64,000 bases of DNA from Membranipora membranacea (GCA_914767715.1 OU612071.1:27339681-27403680), one strand, 5' to 3'; shown: positions 1 through 11,597, counted from the stretch's first letter. Numbers and translations are program-made. Notes: generated by a model from the letters alone, not told the origin.

Positions 1-149
1 TCCTTGGTTTGAGAGTTGATTTTGTTGGTTGTAGTATTGATGTGACAATCTCAACTCATAAACATTTACCTATCAGAACAGTTGATAAATTTCTATAAAT
101 TCATAAAACCTTATTTCCTTGATATGATCACCCTTGTAATGATCACCTA

Positions 150-480
150 TCCTAATTACGTGTGTTATTATGGAGGGGGGACAACTCCGAATGCAGGCAA
201 ATGAATCTCAGTTGCATGTGTTCAAGCCCAGTTAGGCTACATGTGGAAGGGCTGAGCTGCTGCATTGCAACCAGCAGAAAATTCAAATAATGTGGAGTTA
301 TCACTGTGGTTCCATGCCTCAAATGAATGGTCCACTCCCATTTTGGATGATGAATGCTAACGATGTTCAAGATGAAAAAAACATGAAAACATCTGCTGCG
401 GCCGGGACTTGAACCCCAGTCTCCCGTCTCAATGCCTTTTGAAGTCAATGTGTGCAAGGGCGTTAACCAATCAGCCAATC
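150..480 (-). repeat. tRNA-derived SINE copy
   Basis: Read on the minus strand, positions about 478 to 393 look like a degenerate tRNA: an A-box-like GGCTGATTGGTTAACGCC, then a B-box GGTTCAAGTCC about 45 nt later. This is followed by GCAGCAG and a T-rich stretch, then a non-tRNA body to about 150. An internal pol III promoter plus an unrelated tail is the usual SINE layout. The body near 175-205 shares a GCAACTCC...GCAGG motif with repeats at 8.9 and 13.5 kb. No clear target duplication was found, so the ends are approximate. Open frames through it are fortuitous. Confidence 0.55.
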
Positions 481-683
481 TGCTTTATCGGAAAGATTAA
501 GACAGGTGTCTGTATCCGCATCAAAAAATGTCTATCGTTAATAGCGGAAGTTCAGGCTTAAAACTGGTGTCAAATCGATATATGGAAACATTGTGAATGT
601 AAACCTCCTGGTATTGGCACTGTTAAAGCGGTAAGCGTTAGCGCTGACGCCCACCACTAAAATTACAAAACTAGAACTGAAAA

Positions 684-1139
684 ATGAGGCTTGCCGCAAT
701 TGGAGAAATTTTTCCACAATCTTGGAGCAAAAGTTTCTATATGTTAACCATTGATTACAGCAATATCAACAAATCCGCAAAATATACTGAAGGAAAAATG
801 AGGCTTGCCACAATAAGGGAAATTCTCCCACAATCTTGGAGCAAAATTTTCTATATGTTAACCGTTGATTACAGCACAATCCACAAAATCGCAAAATATC
901 TGAGAGGAAAATGAGGCTTGCCCCAATAAGGGAAATTCTCCCACAATCTTGGAGCAAAATTTTCTATATGTTAACCATTGATTACAGCAAAATCCACAAA
1001 ACAGCAAAATATACGGAAGGAAAAATGAGGCTTGCCACAATAGGGGAAATTCTCCCACAATCTTGGAGCAAAATTTTCTATACGTTAACCATTGATTACA
1101 GCAAAAACCACAAAACAGCAAAATATTCGGAAGGAAAAA
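684..1139. repeat. 114-bp tandem repeat, four copies
   Basis: Units start with ATGAGGCTTGCC at 684, 798, 911 and 1025 (period 113-114 bp). Each contains CCACAATCTTGGAGCAAAA and a GTTAACC-type core. The array ends near 1139, where the next AGGAAAAAT leads into unrelated sequence. Because 114 is a multiple of three, the array produces repetitive open frames on both strands; these are not evidence for a gene. Confidence 0.9.
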
Positions 1140-1488
1140 TTTGGTTTTCCTCCGGATGAATGTTTTATGATGATTCTCCCTCACAGAATTTACAGCAAAA
1201 TCCACAAGTTTGTGGAATTTGCTAAAGAATTGTATAAGGCGTCATTTTTCAAAACTCGCAATGGAAATTTACTATAGGGAGTTCTGAAAAGAGGCATCAC
1301 TGCACCTACCTAATGAATTCATTGTGGTCGATTTCGACAGCAGAGTTCAGCAAAGTCATGCCTCAAGTGTACTATTTTACTATAACTTTATAACTGAAAC
1401 TACAAATGATACCTTATAATACCTTCCAAGGCTTATTTTTACCACCCGTGCCGACAGCCAACTGTCAAACTTACCACAATAAATGTTA

Positions 1489-1626
1489 ATGGAAATTACA
1501 GGATACCTCCAACCAGAGCTGCTGGTTGACAGGCTGATGAAAGGAGATGTCGATGGTCTGTTAAACAGGCACTGGTGCTGTGTTGTAAAGAGAAAGATGG
1601 TAAAATTCGAGGATATTGGTGGAAGG
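1489..1626 (+). CDS. Candidate first coding exon, unrecognised gene
   Basis: An ATG at 1489 opens 46 codons ending exactly at a GTGAGT donor (1627), phase 0. The peptide begins MEITGYLQPELLVDRLMKGD and is mixed charged/hydrophobic, with no signal peptide or membrane segment. The next good exon (1953-2171) starts in phase 0, so the two join in frame, which is the main support. The pattern of short leucine-rich helices could fit a helical adaptor domain of death-fold type, but no diagnostic motif is visible and I do not assign a family. No TATA box was seen upstream; the start could lie in another exon. Confidence 0.45.
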
Positions 1627-1952
1627 GTGAGTTGTTAAATAATTAAATTGGCATTTTACCGCAAGAATGTTGAAATGAAAGTTGGATATCAGATGTTTGT
1701 ACATAATCAGCTCTCATATTACTGGCCTATCCTCGAACTTGCCCCAGTAATGTATCTATATATATTGCTATATGTTATGTGAGCTGAGTTCCTTTCGGCC
1801 ATGGTAATTACCTAATTATGCTGTGGCTGCAGTTGAATTTCTTTCTGTTTAGCATTTGGCTATTTTCACTCAGTCTCACACAATTCAAAATTCAAGACCT
1901 ATGATACATAATAATATATTACTATGGTTTGACTTTTCTCCTGTTACAATAG

Positions 1953-2171
1953 ATTGAAGATAATGGAATCACGCTGGCCAAGTTATTTGGAGCCATACAT
2001 GAAGAACATCAAAAGTCTAATAGCAATCAGTACAAGCTCTCACCCGATGCAGGAGAGGTGTTTGCTACCAACTATAACGAAATCGAAGATCACATAGAAT
2101 CCTTAGGAAGCCAAGGCTATCAAGGCCACATGAAGAAAAAAGCAGTAGTTGGCATCCTCAACAAGTCAGCC
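1953..2171 (+). CDS. Exon 2 of unrecognised gene
   Basis: A polypyrimidine tract and TACAATAG acceptor precede 73 uninterrupted codons ending at GTAAGT (2172), phase 0 at both ends. The product is hydrophilic (for example HEEHQKSNSNQYKLSPDAGE and HIESLGSQGYQGHMKKKAVV) and looks cytosolic. A 63-bp inverted copy of 2031-2093 lies at 3050-3112 in a later intron, with about four mismatches. No recognised domain. Open frame plus both splice sites plus phase agreement with the flanking exons make it a likely real exon. Confidence 0.6.
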
Positions 2172-2690
2172 GTAAGTATAATACTGAGCTCGCACGTTGT
2201 TGATTACAAGTTGTCTTCTCCCAAAAGTTCTGTCTCTCAGGCTAGACCCTGAGAGCAATGATCGTACACCAGCAGGTGGTGGTGGTGTATAATAAAATCC
2301 TTGTTTACAGGCAGAATAGTTCAAGATTTCGCTATGTTAGCCCTTTCTGCGCTTTACTGGAAAACTCTGGTATGCTTTGTCAGTCCGTCCTCAGCCTAAT
2401 GTTTCGAGGTTTTGAGCTTAGGAAACAGCTAATCTCTACCTTGTTCAAGATTGCTGTGACCATGCCTGGTTCAGATCCTTTCTCAGATTATATACTTTTT
2501 AATTATGACGATTAGTCCAAAATTCAATACTTCACTTGTATACATTAGACATCAAGGTCTATTCAAATCTGAATAAGACCTAGCGGGCATCAGAAAATAC
2601 TCCAAATACCCGTACCATTATCGATTGCATCTGTTTTACAAAAGTATTCTTTTGAAGGGTCAATAACTGAGACTCGCGATGGTTATACAG
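2172..2690 (+). other. Intron-like stretch
   Basis: About 520 bp between good splice sites. Contains weak open frames without codon-like character and nothing recognisable. Confidence 0.4.
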
Positions 2691-2843
2691 TCTATGAAAA
2701 ATGCTGCAGACGATGTTACCGGTCGCCGAGAGATTTCTAAAGAGACCATGGAGAGTGACTTAAAATACACAACGTACTACAATGCCTTCAAAGAGCTCAT
2801 GGTGGAAAGCACTGAAGCAAGTGTAGCCAATAAAGAGAGTGCT
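2691..2843 (+). CDS. Exon 3 of unrecognised gene
   Basis: The acceptor GGTTATACAG precedes 51 codons, phase 0 in and phase 0 out if the donor is GTAGGT at 2844. An alternative donor lies 4 nt later. The peptide is acidic and helical-looking (for example GRREISKETMESDLKYTTYY) with no transmembrane segment. The phase fits exon 2. Codon usage and composition are unlike the flanking AT-rich DNA. No family recognised. Confidence 0.5.
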
Positions 2844-3034
2844 GTAGGTGTAACTGTTTAGAGAGTGCTATCATCTGAATTAAGTGACTCAGACTGAATG
2901 AGAGGCTGATGACTTTCTTCACTATAAGTCACAATATTAGGAATTTACTTTTCCCAGAACTTCAAGATTGAAACATATGCATTCTGGAACTTATTTGAGC
3001 ACAATGCACAGAGCAACTGGCCTGCTCTACAATT

Positions 3035-3140
3035 TAGCTATAGAATAATGTGATCTTCGATTCTGTTATAGTTGGTAGCAAACGCCTCTCCTGCATCGGG
3101 TTAGAGCTTGTAATGATTTCGATTAGCTATAGAATAATGT
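3035..3140 (-). repeat. Inverted exon-2 fragment between 17-bp direct repeats
   Basis: Positions 3050-3112 are the reverse complement of exon-2 positions 2031-2093, with about four differences over 63 nt. The block is bracketed by perfect direct copies of TAGCTATAGAATAATGT at 3035-3051 and 3124-3140. It lies inside the intron after exon 3, about 1 kb from its source, so a pre-mRNA could pair across the two sites. The structure resembles a templated-insertion repair event. Confidence 0.9.
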
Positions 3141-3278
3141 AGCATGCTTTTATGCCGGCCCAAGGAAATGAGCTCTGTTACGAAAGACTTGGTAATTATA
3201 TCGTTTATAACAGAGGTTGGCAATCTTTTTCTTGGGTGCAAGTTATAGGTTTTAAAATTGGCTAATTTTAAATTTCAG

Positions 3279-3327
3279 GGTGTTGACATCGACCAGAGTC
3301 ACGGACCATTCGCTAGTATGGATGATC
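3279..3327 (+). CDS. Short candidate exon 4
   Basis: TTTAAATTTCAG acceptor and GTGAGT donor frame 49 nt. In the phase set by exon 3 it reads GVDIDQSHGPFASMDD plus one nucleotide (phase 0 to 1). Splice sites are good but the exon is short, so support is moderate. How it joins to the terminal frame at 3461 is unresolved; a 25-nt candidate exon at about 3393-3417 (CAG acceptor, GTACTC donor) does not give a matching phase. Confidence 0.35.
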
Positions 3328-3460
3328 GTGAGTTTTTTTAATCTACTGGAGGTCCCATCAAATGCCTCCTGACTCGCCCTAACACCAGCAGCCCAATGGA
3401 GTTGTCAAGCTCCCAGGTACTCACGGCAAAGAAATGCCCTCCAAACCCAGAAGATAAAAG

Positions 3461-3709
3461 CAATACTCTATCATCGTTGCTAAGGCCTTCTTGGCAAAGT
3501 TATCTAGCACCGGGATAGGCAAGCTAGCCTCCGGTGCTACAAAAAGAAGCGTGACATACTCTATTCCTGCCGTACGCCCAAGGGGCCAAAGTAAGGATGC
3601 AGTAGAGTTTCTTGACAACAATGACCTTTTAATGACACTCGCCTCATCCCTTAGAAAGCGGGCAGCAAGCCTCGAGCGTCAAACCAAGTCTCCAAAAAAG
3701 CAGCAATAA
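3461..3709 (+). CDS. Candidate terminal exon, basic C-terminus
   Basis: After an ATAAAAG acceptor-like site an open frame of 82 codons runs to a TAA at 3707-3709. The product contains IIVAKAFLAKLSSTGIGKLA and ends in a strongly basic tail (SLRKRAASLERQTKSPKKQQ), which could be a nuclear localisation or nucleic-acid-binding tail. The composition is protein-like and less AT-rich than its surroundings. It may be the last exon of the gene starting at 1489, but phase continuity with 3279-3327 is not shown. Family unknown. Confidence 0.4.
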   Translation, partial: QYSIIVAKAFLAKLSSTGIGKLASGATKRSVTYSIPAVRPRGQSKDAVEFLDNNDLLMTLASSLRKRAASLERQTKSPKKQQ

Positions 3710-4375
3710 CATTGAATTGAATGCCACATATCAGTTTGAAACATATGAAACAATAAGCCCCCAAACTCTTTGAAGTTATCTCCTCTGTGTGTTTCACTTT
3801 GCAGAACAATGTTAGGTGGGAGGATAAACATTTTCTTTTCAGTTTAAAGTTTAGCACTCAGTAACCTATTCCAATTGTCAATCCCGGCTTTTATTGGTTA
3901 TGAAATAGAACCCTTCTCTTAAAATGCTGGATTTTTAGTTATTATCATTGAGAGCATTCGGCAATACCTGCAGTTTACATCAGCTTGTAATTCTTGGATT
4001 CTCTCAATGAAAACTGATATGAATATTCAGCATCTTGGAAGGCGCCTATTTGCAAACCAATAACAGTAGGGGATTGAAATTTGGAATAAATATTACTATG
4101 TGGTCAACTTCAAAACTGATGAGAATTATTTTTCTCCTTTCGTCCCACATGTCCTAAAATGTGAAAGACACAGGAAGGAAATAACTTGAAAGAGCTTGTG
4201 GGCGGAGCTCACAGAAGTCGAATTTACGCACACTGTGCAAGACACACCTTTTCTTCCTATATTAGTATCAACCGACAATCATGAGGTAACAATCAAATCA
4301 AATCCATTGCCATTGTAAGTAAGCAGGAACGCTACTGTATGCCATTTTTTGGTGAAATTAGCAACTTAGACAAAT
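3710..4375. other. Noncoding stretch
   Basis: No convincing exon, RNA or element seen. Confidence 0.4.
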
Positions 4376-5000
4376 TAGTTCATTTTAACATACATTTTTA
4401 TACCTAGCAAGTTTCTAAACCTATACATTTACTGTAATGCATTTAGGCTGTTCAATTATGTTACCCCTACAACAGAATTAGACTTGGATAAAGGAATAAG
4501 AAATTTATCCATTGTAGCGTATATACTTTCTCAGATTCTAAGTTTCTAAACCGATATTTTACTGCATCGTGGCTATCTTAATCTGTAAACCTTCCATAAA
4601 CTTAGATTAAAACACAGAAATTAGAAACTTTGACAAATTTTGACATTGTAGCGTATATACTTTCTCATATTCTACGTTTCTAAACCGATATTTTACGGCA
4701 TTGAGGCTATCTTAATCTGTAAACCCTCCATAAACTTAGATTAGAACACAGAAATTAGAAACTTAGACAAATTTAGACATTGTAGCGTATATACTTTCTC
4801 AGATTCTAAGTTTCTAAACTGATATTTTACTGCATCGAGTCTTTCTAATTTCGTAAACACTCCATAAACTTAGATTAGAACATAGAAATTAGAAACTTAG
4901 ACAAATTTAGACATTGTAGCGTATATACTTTTGCAGATTCTAAGTTTCTAAACCGATATTTTATGGCATCAAGTCTTTCTAATTCCATGAACAAAGAAAT
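4376..5000. repeat. 134-bp minisatellite, four units plus a diverged one
   Basis: CATTGTAGCGTATATACTTT recurs near 4510, 4644, 4778 and 4912, an exact 134-bp spacing; the second half of each unit carries a CCATAAACTTAGATTA-type segment. A fifth, diverged and partly deleted unit precedes 4510. Copies differ at scattered sites. No open frame. Confidence 0.9.
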
Positions 5001-5144
5001 GTTATACAATTTAAGGGTGGAGATTTTTAAAAATTAGATAGGAAATTAACATGGGGTAGGTCTAAATATCTCCAATGCTGCACCTGCCTCAAAGTACCCC
5101 AATATATGGCTTTGGTTGATTAGATTTTCATTTTTCTTCTATAG

Positions 5145-5331
5145 GGTTGCTGACTATCCTTGATATGAAGGTCAGCAAGATAATCAGACACCTTGAGAGG
5201 GGGAGAGTAGCAATTGCTCTGCAGTCGAGAAAAACATACTCGACATTTTTGAGAGCCCTCTGTAATCTCCAGAGGAGCTCATGCGGTTCGACGAGCAACT
5301 TAAAAAGGATGATACCAAGTATCAGCAGTTT
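5145..5331 (+). CDS. Candidate exon, unrecognised basic protein
   Basis: A pyrimidine-rich TTTTTCTTCTATAG acceptor and a GTAAGT donor at 5332 bound 187 nt fully open in one frame (phase 1 to 2). It contains LDMKVSKIIRHLERGRVAIA and ends Ser/Lys-rich. A second frame over the 3' half is also open and runs past the donor, so which frame is used is uncertain. It could belong to the upstream gene's family or to a separate gene with the exon at 7895. No domain recognised. Confidence 0.35.
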
Positions 5332-6420
5332 GTAAGTAGACCAGCGGTTAAGCAGTATTTTAATTTGCAATATGATAAATTTTGGGTAGCAAACATGCTG
5401 CAAAAAAGGGAGATTTGTAAAAGGTTGGTTAGGTTTGGCCTGGAGTTCAGGGGTCAAGGGAAGAATCATTTCTACAGCACATGACTGTATTAGGATTGAT
5501 AGGACAGCACATTATTTTTTATTATCCTCAAATTGTCTATATCACAAAACTGCACTCAAACAAAGGCACTTATAGATGTCTCCATATTTAACCGCATTTC
5601 TTACTTTATCGCTATAAACTTAGCTGCTTGTGGACAAAGTCAGCTAGCTCATTTTTTATACGTAGAGTTGTTTTGTCGCCGGCAGTTTCTCTAGCATAGT
5701 CAGCCAGAACAGTCAACCTATGGTGACCCAAATTTTTTTAATCTGAGTAATAGTTACAAACGTAGTAATGTAGGCTACCTGCTTTCTGGGACGTCGACCT
5801 TGTATTTTATCTTATTGACATCAATCATGTAAGCGTTAACTCATTTCTCATTTTTAGTTACATAATTATTGTATTGTAATTGTCTGAATTGAGACTGTAA
5901 CTATCTCTGAATCTGTTTATTTGATGTCACTATGCTGGATGTCATTTTGTGTCTTTCAGGCAACCAATTTATTTGACCTACATTTATGATTTAATTCATT
6001 TTGTCTTAGGTCACTATCAATGTAAAGCTGAGCTGAGCTTGTGAGTTAAAATATTGTATAAAACGGTTTAATCCCGTCAGTGTACCTGTCTGTTTCCTCA
6101 TCATTGCATGTCAAACTGTGTGCGTAATTTTCTATGTATCTTGTTTCACATCTCATTTTGCGAACACATTGTATTTCTTATGTACATTGTATTTCTTTTC
6201 TAAATTTATGTCTTCAGCTGCATAGGTTTTGAATTCCAATCTAATCATTTTCAATTCTTCACAGGTTACGACTTCAATAAATAGCAATGGTAAGACAGTA
6301 ACAGGTAACAGTAACAGGTAAGACAGTAACGATCCCTCCATTCCAGCACAATGACCTACATCTGATATGAATCAAGGCTGTACATGAAATAGTTTTTTCT
6401 GATTAACCACAACGCCAAAG
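5332..6420. other. Noncoding stretch
   Basis: About 1 kb with no supported gene. Short TAACAGG-type repeats occur near 6290-6330. Confidence 0.4.
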
Positions 6421-8680
6421 AAAATGGCGAATTGCAGAATGTCCACCATCGGCAGATCTGAAAGTTTTTGAGCAAGCACATTCAGGGTTGAAAGAAAAAT
6501 TGAACCTGATATAACCCAGGATTAGTTTGACATAAAAAAAAGGACTAGGATTGATGGTGGCTGGCTCAAAAGGTTCAAGCTTGAAAGTCCCACCCTTGCG
6601 GCTCATCTTTGCAAGCTTGACAAGAAAGAAACTCGAATATATTGTCTTATGAGTATTACTCAGAACGTGATCGCCCTAGGAGAAGAAGAGGTGCTAATAA
6701 AGAGAAGAAAACATGAGTGGCACTGATATCGAACTAGATTTGAGCCTATCTACTGTATTATGATTACAAACAAATATCGAGTTTGAAAAGAAATTCTTTT
6801 ATGGCATCCGCAAAAAAGCTGGAAGTGGACTAAAATTATCGACAAGAACAGCTTCACTCATGAAATAGAAAATTTCAGCAGTGAAAGCCATTGTGAAGGG
6901 AAAAAAATACTATATGTGTGATACAAAAAAAATGGAGAACTGTTTGAATCGGCGCACAACTCAAACGGTTAGTGTTTCCAAATCACTAGAAGCGTATTCA
7001 TACAAACTCATCCAGCCAGATAGAATGGCTTCACCCTTAGAGCAGCAGACACATTCAGGTGTGAAAAAAATTTGGACCAGAAGAAACTCAGGATTAGTTT
7101 AAAGAGAAAAATAAGCTGGAAGCGGACTCGAGTTATCAACAAGAACAGCTACACTCTTGTAGGAGAAAAGTTCAGCAGTGTCAAGTCAACCAGTGAGAAG
7201 GAAAACAGAAGCTGGTAGAAGCACCATGACCAGTTTCTAAATCACTAGAAGCATATCTATATAAACTCATCCAGCCAGATAGAATGGCCTCGCCCTTAGA
7301 GCAGTCACATTCAGGGGTGAAAAAAAAATTGAACTTGAAAAACCCGGGATTAGTTTGATAGAGAGAGAAAAAAATGACAAAAAATAGGACTAGGACGGAG
7401 GGCAGCCTGCTCAAAAGGTTCAAGTTTGAAAGTCACACCCGTGTGTCTCATCTGTGCGAGCTCGTCAAGATAGAAACTCAAGATTATTGTCTTACTTCGT
7501 AAAACCGAAAATCGACAATACAGAGTTGTCCTCCAACATTTAATGAGGGGATAACCCTTAGCAAACCTAATAATTCCTTAAAATAAAGAAAACCTTTTGC
7601 TGCCACTCAGGGTGATGTGTGCAGATTGATTTCTACAAGATAGAAAAATGAGGCTTAAATCTTGACATTGTCACCTAATGTGGGGGGGGAGGTATTTCGA
7701 GACTCAGTGTCAAAAGCTGGGAGTGAAGTAAATGGCTAAATTTTTATGTCATTAGTTTAACCATTAAACAGGTAAATACTGTTTATATGAGAGAATACAG
7801 TAATTATTCAGCACTGTTCCCTATATCAATGCATTGGCTATACATGTTCATGTAGATGATATCATTGCATTTCCCTAATTATCTTTAATTTTAGTTTATG
7901 GATATGGTGAGTAGTCATGGCCTAGCGGACATCCTTAGGTACAAAGCTAGAGCGAAGCCACTCGCTGCCTCAGTTGTTCTCAAAGCATTCAAAGTTGAAT
8001 ACAGCGACAACGCAAGTCACCGGGCCCAAGAGGAAGTCGTGACGACAAATTTGGAGGCTTTCATTGACATGCTCCAAGGTATTGCTCTACATTTTATTCT
8101 GAGTAATCATATTAATAATAATCCTAATTTTGCCCATACACTCTACTGGTGAATGTGAGTGTAGTGAAGTCAATGCGTGTATCTATTATATATCTATTAT
8201 ATCTATTACTACATCTGCAAAAATAAGTGGCTTGAAGCGGACTAAAGTTAACGATAAGAACAGGTACACTCTTGAGTAGAAGCCTTCAGCAGCCATAAGT
8301 GCAAAAGAAAACGGAAACTGAAAGACACATCCTGACCAATTTGAGCCTTCGACATAAATGTGATAAAAAATTAAGAAAGATGTGAAAGCGGCAAACAACT
8401 CTAGTAGAATTTTTATACAATCTCATCCAGCCAGATAGAATGGCTCAACTCTTAGAGCAGACACATTCAGGTGTGAAAAAGAATTGTGTGCAGATTGATT
8501 TCTACAAGATACCGAAATGAGGGATAAATCTTAGCATTGTCACCTAATGTTTGGGGGAGAGTATTTGCAAGACCAAGGAGTAACATGGGAAGACTCAGTG
8601 TCAAAATCCGGGAGTGAAATAAATGTCTAAATTTTGAAGCCATCCATTATCTTTAACCAAAAGCCCGGTAAATACTTCGC
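6420..8680. repeat. Cluster of diverged local repeat copies
   Basis: Several sequence blocks recur in direct orientation. CATCCAGCCAGATAGAATGG is at about 7011, 7268 and 8426. A block with GAACAGCTNCACTC occurs near 6848, 7142 and 8258. A block with GGCTCAAAAGGTTCAAG-like sequence occurs at about 6563 and 7410. A 200-bp block beginning GTGCAGATTGATTTCTACAA occurs at about 7619 and 8488. Order and spacing differ between copies, consistent with an old tandemly duplicated element broken by indels. Only the exon at 7895-8078 looks coding. Confidence 0.7.
7895..8078 (+). CDS. Candidate exon, unrecognised gene
   Basis: A TTTAATTTTAG acceptor and GTATTG donor enclose 61 open codons (phase 0 to 1). 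The peptide includes SSHGLADILRYKARAKPLAA and an acidic, helical-looking C-terminal half. GC content and codon pattern stand out from the surrounding repeats. A block homologous to its 5' flank at 7.6-7.8 kb recurs at 8.5-8.7 kb without the exon. No domain recognised; it may belong with the exon at 5145 or to an old mobile-element gene. Confidence 0.4.
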
Positions 8681-8767
8681 TTCGGCTTTACTAGCTTGTG
8701 CCATTTGTATGCTCACTGTGAGTTTGAAGCCTCATTATTTATACAAAATAAAATAGCCACACTCTCA

Positions 8768-8786
8768 CCCCCCCCCCCCCCCCCCC
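8768..8786. repeat. Poly-C run of 19
   Basis: Uninterrupted C19; probably length-variable and error-prone in assembly. Confidence 0.95.
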
Positions 8787-8929
8787 GGTGGCAGCAGTAG
8801 TCTAAAGCTACACTTTGTCCCGCTTTATTCAAATGCCTTATTGTTATTTCATAAGCTTAAAGATCAATGATGCGATGACTTCAGTAATATGAAGACATAT
8901 AGACTCAGTCCCCAAAATATTGATCCAGT

Positions 8930-9025
8930 TTGCCTGCATTTCAGTTGCACCCCCTTTCCTGATATGCCCCTACAGCTAATCAGTGGAGGGGGAGCAACTC
9001 CAAAGGCAGGTAAACTTGGTCTAAG
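8930..9025. repeat. Short palindromic dispersed repeat
   Basis: TTGCCTGCATTTCAGTTGC near the left end pairs imperfectly with GCAACTCCAAAGGCAGG on the right. The same arrangement recurs at 13452-13548, followed in both by AAACTTGGT. MITE-like, but no target duplication was identified. Confidence 0.5.
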
Positions 9026-9120
9026 TCATACCAGTTTAACCAGAGAACATAATATATCTATGGTCTCTGGCCTGACTGCTTGTAACTCACCAGGACTCGA
9101 GGTTACTGAGTTGTGACGGG

Positions 9121-11090
9121 TAACTCTGTACAGTAACAAGTCAACACAGCCGCTGCGGGCGTCTCTCATCCATAACACAGTAATACTACAGCCCAATGGG
9201 TCGGTAGCTGTAAAATAAGCTCACTGTTACTGTGTTATATATCATTGATATCACTTAAAAGTGAAGACATTCACCTCAACTGAGAATTACATCTGTTATT
9301 TTAAACCAGTAATTTTACATTGTGTCGAGTTCAGATCTCTGGACTCCAATATAAACACACTCACAGTAGTTTCTACAATACTGTACAAAGATTTTATGTG
9401 TGTAAACTGCAATATCAAAGTTTATCATTCTATTATTCTCATCTCTTTCAATAGTCTAAGCCTGAGGACACTTTAGGAGTGCCAGGTAAAAACAGCCATG
9501 TGGTTTTATCAACCCAAACACAGTATTATATAGTGAGGAAGCATTCCAGTTCCATACAAATAAGTGTTACAGGACATAATAACATTAGGATATGGGCGGT
9601 GTAGGTTGTTGGCGTAAGATTTTGAGGCTCCGAGCCACTTACTGTTTACTTACCATGAACGATGCATAGTTTATATCTTATGATCAGTCTCACGGGGAGG
9701 ATGAAGAATTCTGTTTACCGTCAAGTATAAGAATCTTACTATACTGTAATACTGTTATGTGCCTCAACCTACAAAACAGCAGGAATATAAACACAATTTG
9801 AGCATTCTGTTATCATAACTAGGTCACCTGAGGTCACCAATCAAGACAACTCTCTTCCAAGGAGTTTGGGACCAAACTCCCTGTCACCTCTAAGCTAAAA
9901 ATCTTTGGAAGTCGTCCTCTACTTTTCCATGTGGGAATAACTTAAAAAGATAATGCAAGAGAAATCTAATAATTTGAATAATTCGGTCTTGCTGCTGTAT
10001 GTATAATCATGACACATGTTAGTTCATTCATCTACCTAATGTTATTAGAGATTTACCACGTTATGACATTAGGTGGCCAGTTTTTTTGCTGCTTGCACCA
10101 CAACAGGCAGCCTGTCACACCCTACAAGTGTACAGCAACAGGACAAACGGGGACGAACACGAATGCTTTGAATCAAGACTAAAAATAGTATGTAAGGAAG
10201 AGTGAGACTGAGATTGTTTCATTCGGGATTAAAAAATTGCGTCCGAGGCTCAGATTTGTGGCTATGCTCCAGTGATAGGATTATACACTTACCTAAGGAC
10301 ATCCAGGTACTCCTCAGATCATCTCCTACTGGACTCGTTATACTGAGTAGGGATATCCCTTACTTTGCAGCTGTACCTGCTATGTCTGTAAATAACACAA
10401 GAAGCTGTTAAAATGACCATGTCAAGTCAGTTTATGTGGTATCTGCTGGAATTTTGACCTTTGACTTTGATGGCGCAATAGAACCTGCTAGGACCAGACT
10501 ATGTGATATAGTGTAGTTTGGTATGCATAGCGTTTTCTGGTCAAATATGGCATGCAGTTTAGTGTTTTATTGGGGAGAAAGCTAATACAATGATTTCTTT
10601 AGACTTGATTCTATCCTGGAATATTTTATCCGTTCATACATCCACAACTGAGAGCCCTCATTGAAGACCAAACATTATTTAACCCTTATTATATATGTAC
10701 TGCTTACCTATCAGCAGTGATCTAACATTGCTTGTGAATATTTAAGGGGAGTTTATTAAGAGATTACTCAACTTCATCAGCATTATATGAGCTCAAATCA
10801 GGCTCACAACTCACCAAAGATGTCAATGGATGATACACCAGCAGGAATTGTTACAATAAAACCTGCAGTCAGTCGAATCATAGAAGTTCTCAGCTGAGAA
10901 TATCGGATCTAAATCTAAAGTGCACCTTCATGCAGTCCTACTGGGATCTACAAACATCAAACAATCTGTCTTAATTAAAACAGTTGTCAAAACTGTGAGG
11001 GATGTAGTAGACTCATCTGCCTCAGTTATTTATACATCTAGCAAATTCAACACTGTGAACACATGTATCAAAGTAAAGCAAACATAAGCA
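9121..11090. other. Noncoding stretch
   Basis: About 2 kb with no supported exon or RNA gene. Confidence 0.4.
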
Positions 11091-11096
11091 CAGGTC

Positions 11097-11290
11097 TATA
11101 TCTAGCTGTGGTATTGGCAGCGCACGGCAAGTAGGCCCTATGACAGTTAAGTACACAACCAGAAACTAAGGCTGATGTCAGTAACCACCACTGTATGAAA
11201 GCAAGCAGTAAGCAACAGGTATGACAGTTAAGTGCTCAGCCAGACACTGTTTTATTTAGTAACCACCACTGTATGACAGATGTGGTTATT
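11097..11290. repeat. Two-copy local duplication
   Basis: Two copies of a block with ATGACAGTTAAGT...GTAACCACCACTGTATGA lie about 82 bp apart. Confidence 0.6.
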
Positions 11291-11597
11291 ACTAAGTGAT
11301 AGCCACCTGTTATTCTCATCTCAGTGATCTCATGCTGAGCATCTAACTACCTATTATGATTCAGTTTAATTAAAAAACAAGATACAAGTTGCAAGGTACA
11401 AGATACAAGTGTTGTTACTTCCCTATAATAGTACAGGCAATATTTATAATCTTTGATACAGGTAGTGAGTGAATAGCCTGATGATCTTCAGTGCTTTGCA
11501 TTTCTCCCTCAACAAAGGAAGTGGGCGTTGAGAAGATTTGTTTGCCTGAGAACGACCTTATTCCATGAAAGAGAATAATAACACTAGATCTGCCTAC

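Noticed and set aside
684-1277. Overlapping repetitive open frames on both strands
   Set aside because: They are by-products of the 114-bp tandem array; no splice sites or initiation context support them.
4376-5000. CRISPR array
   Set aside because: Repeats are contiguous 134-bp units without spacers, in animal DNA.
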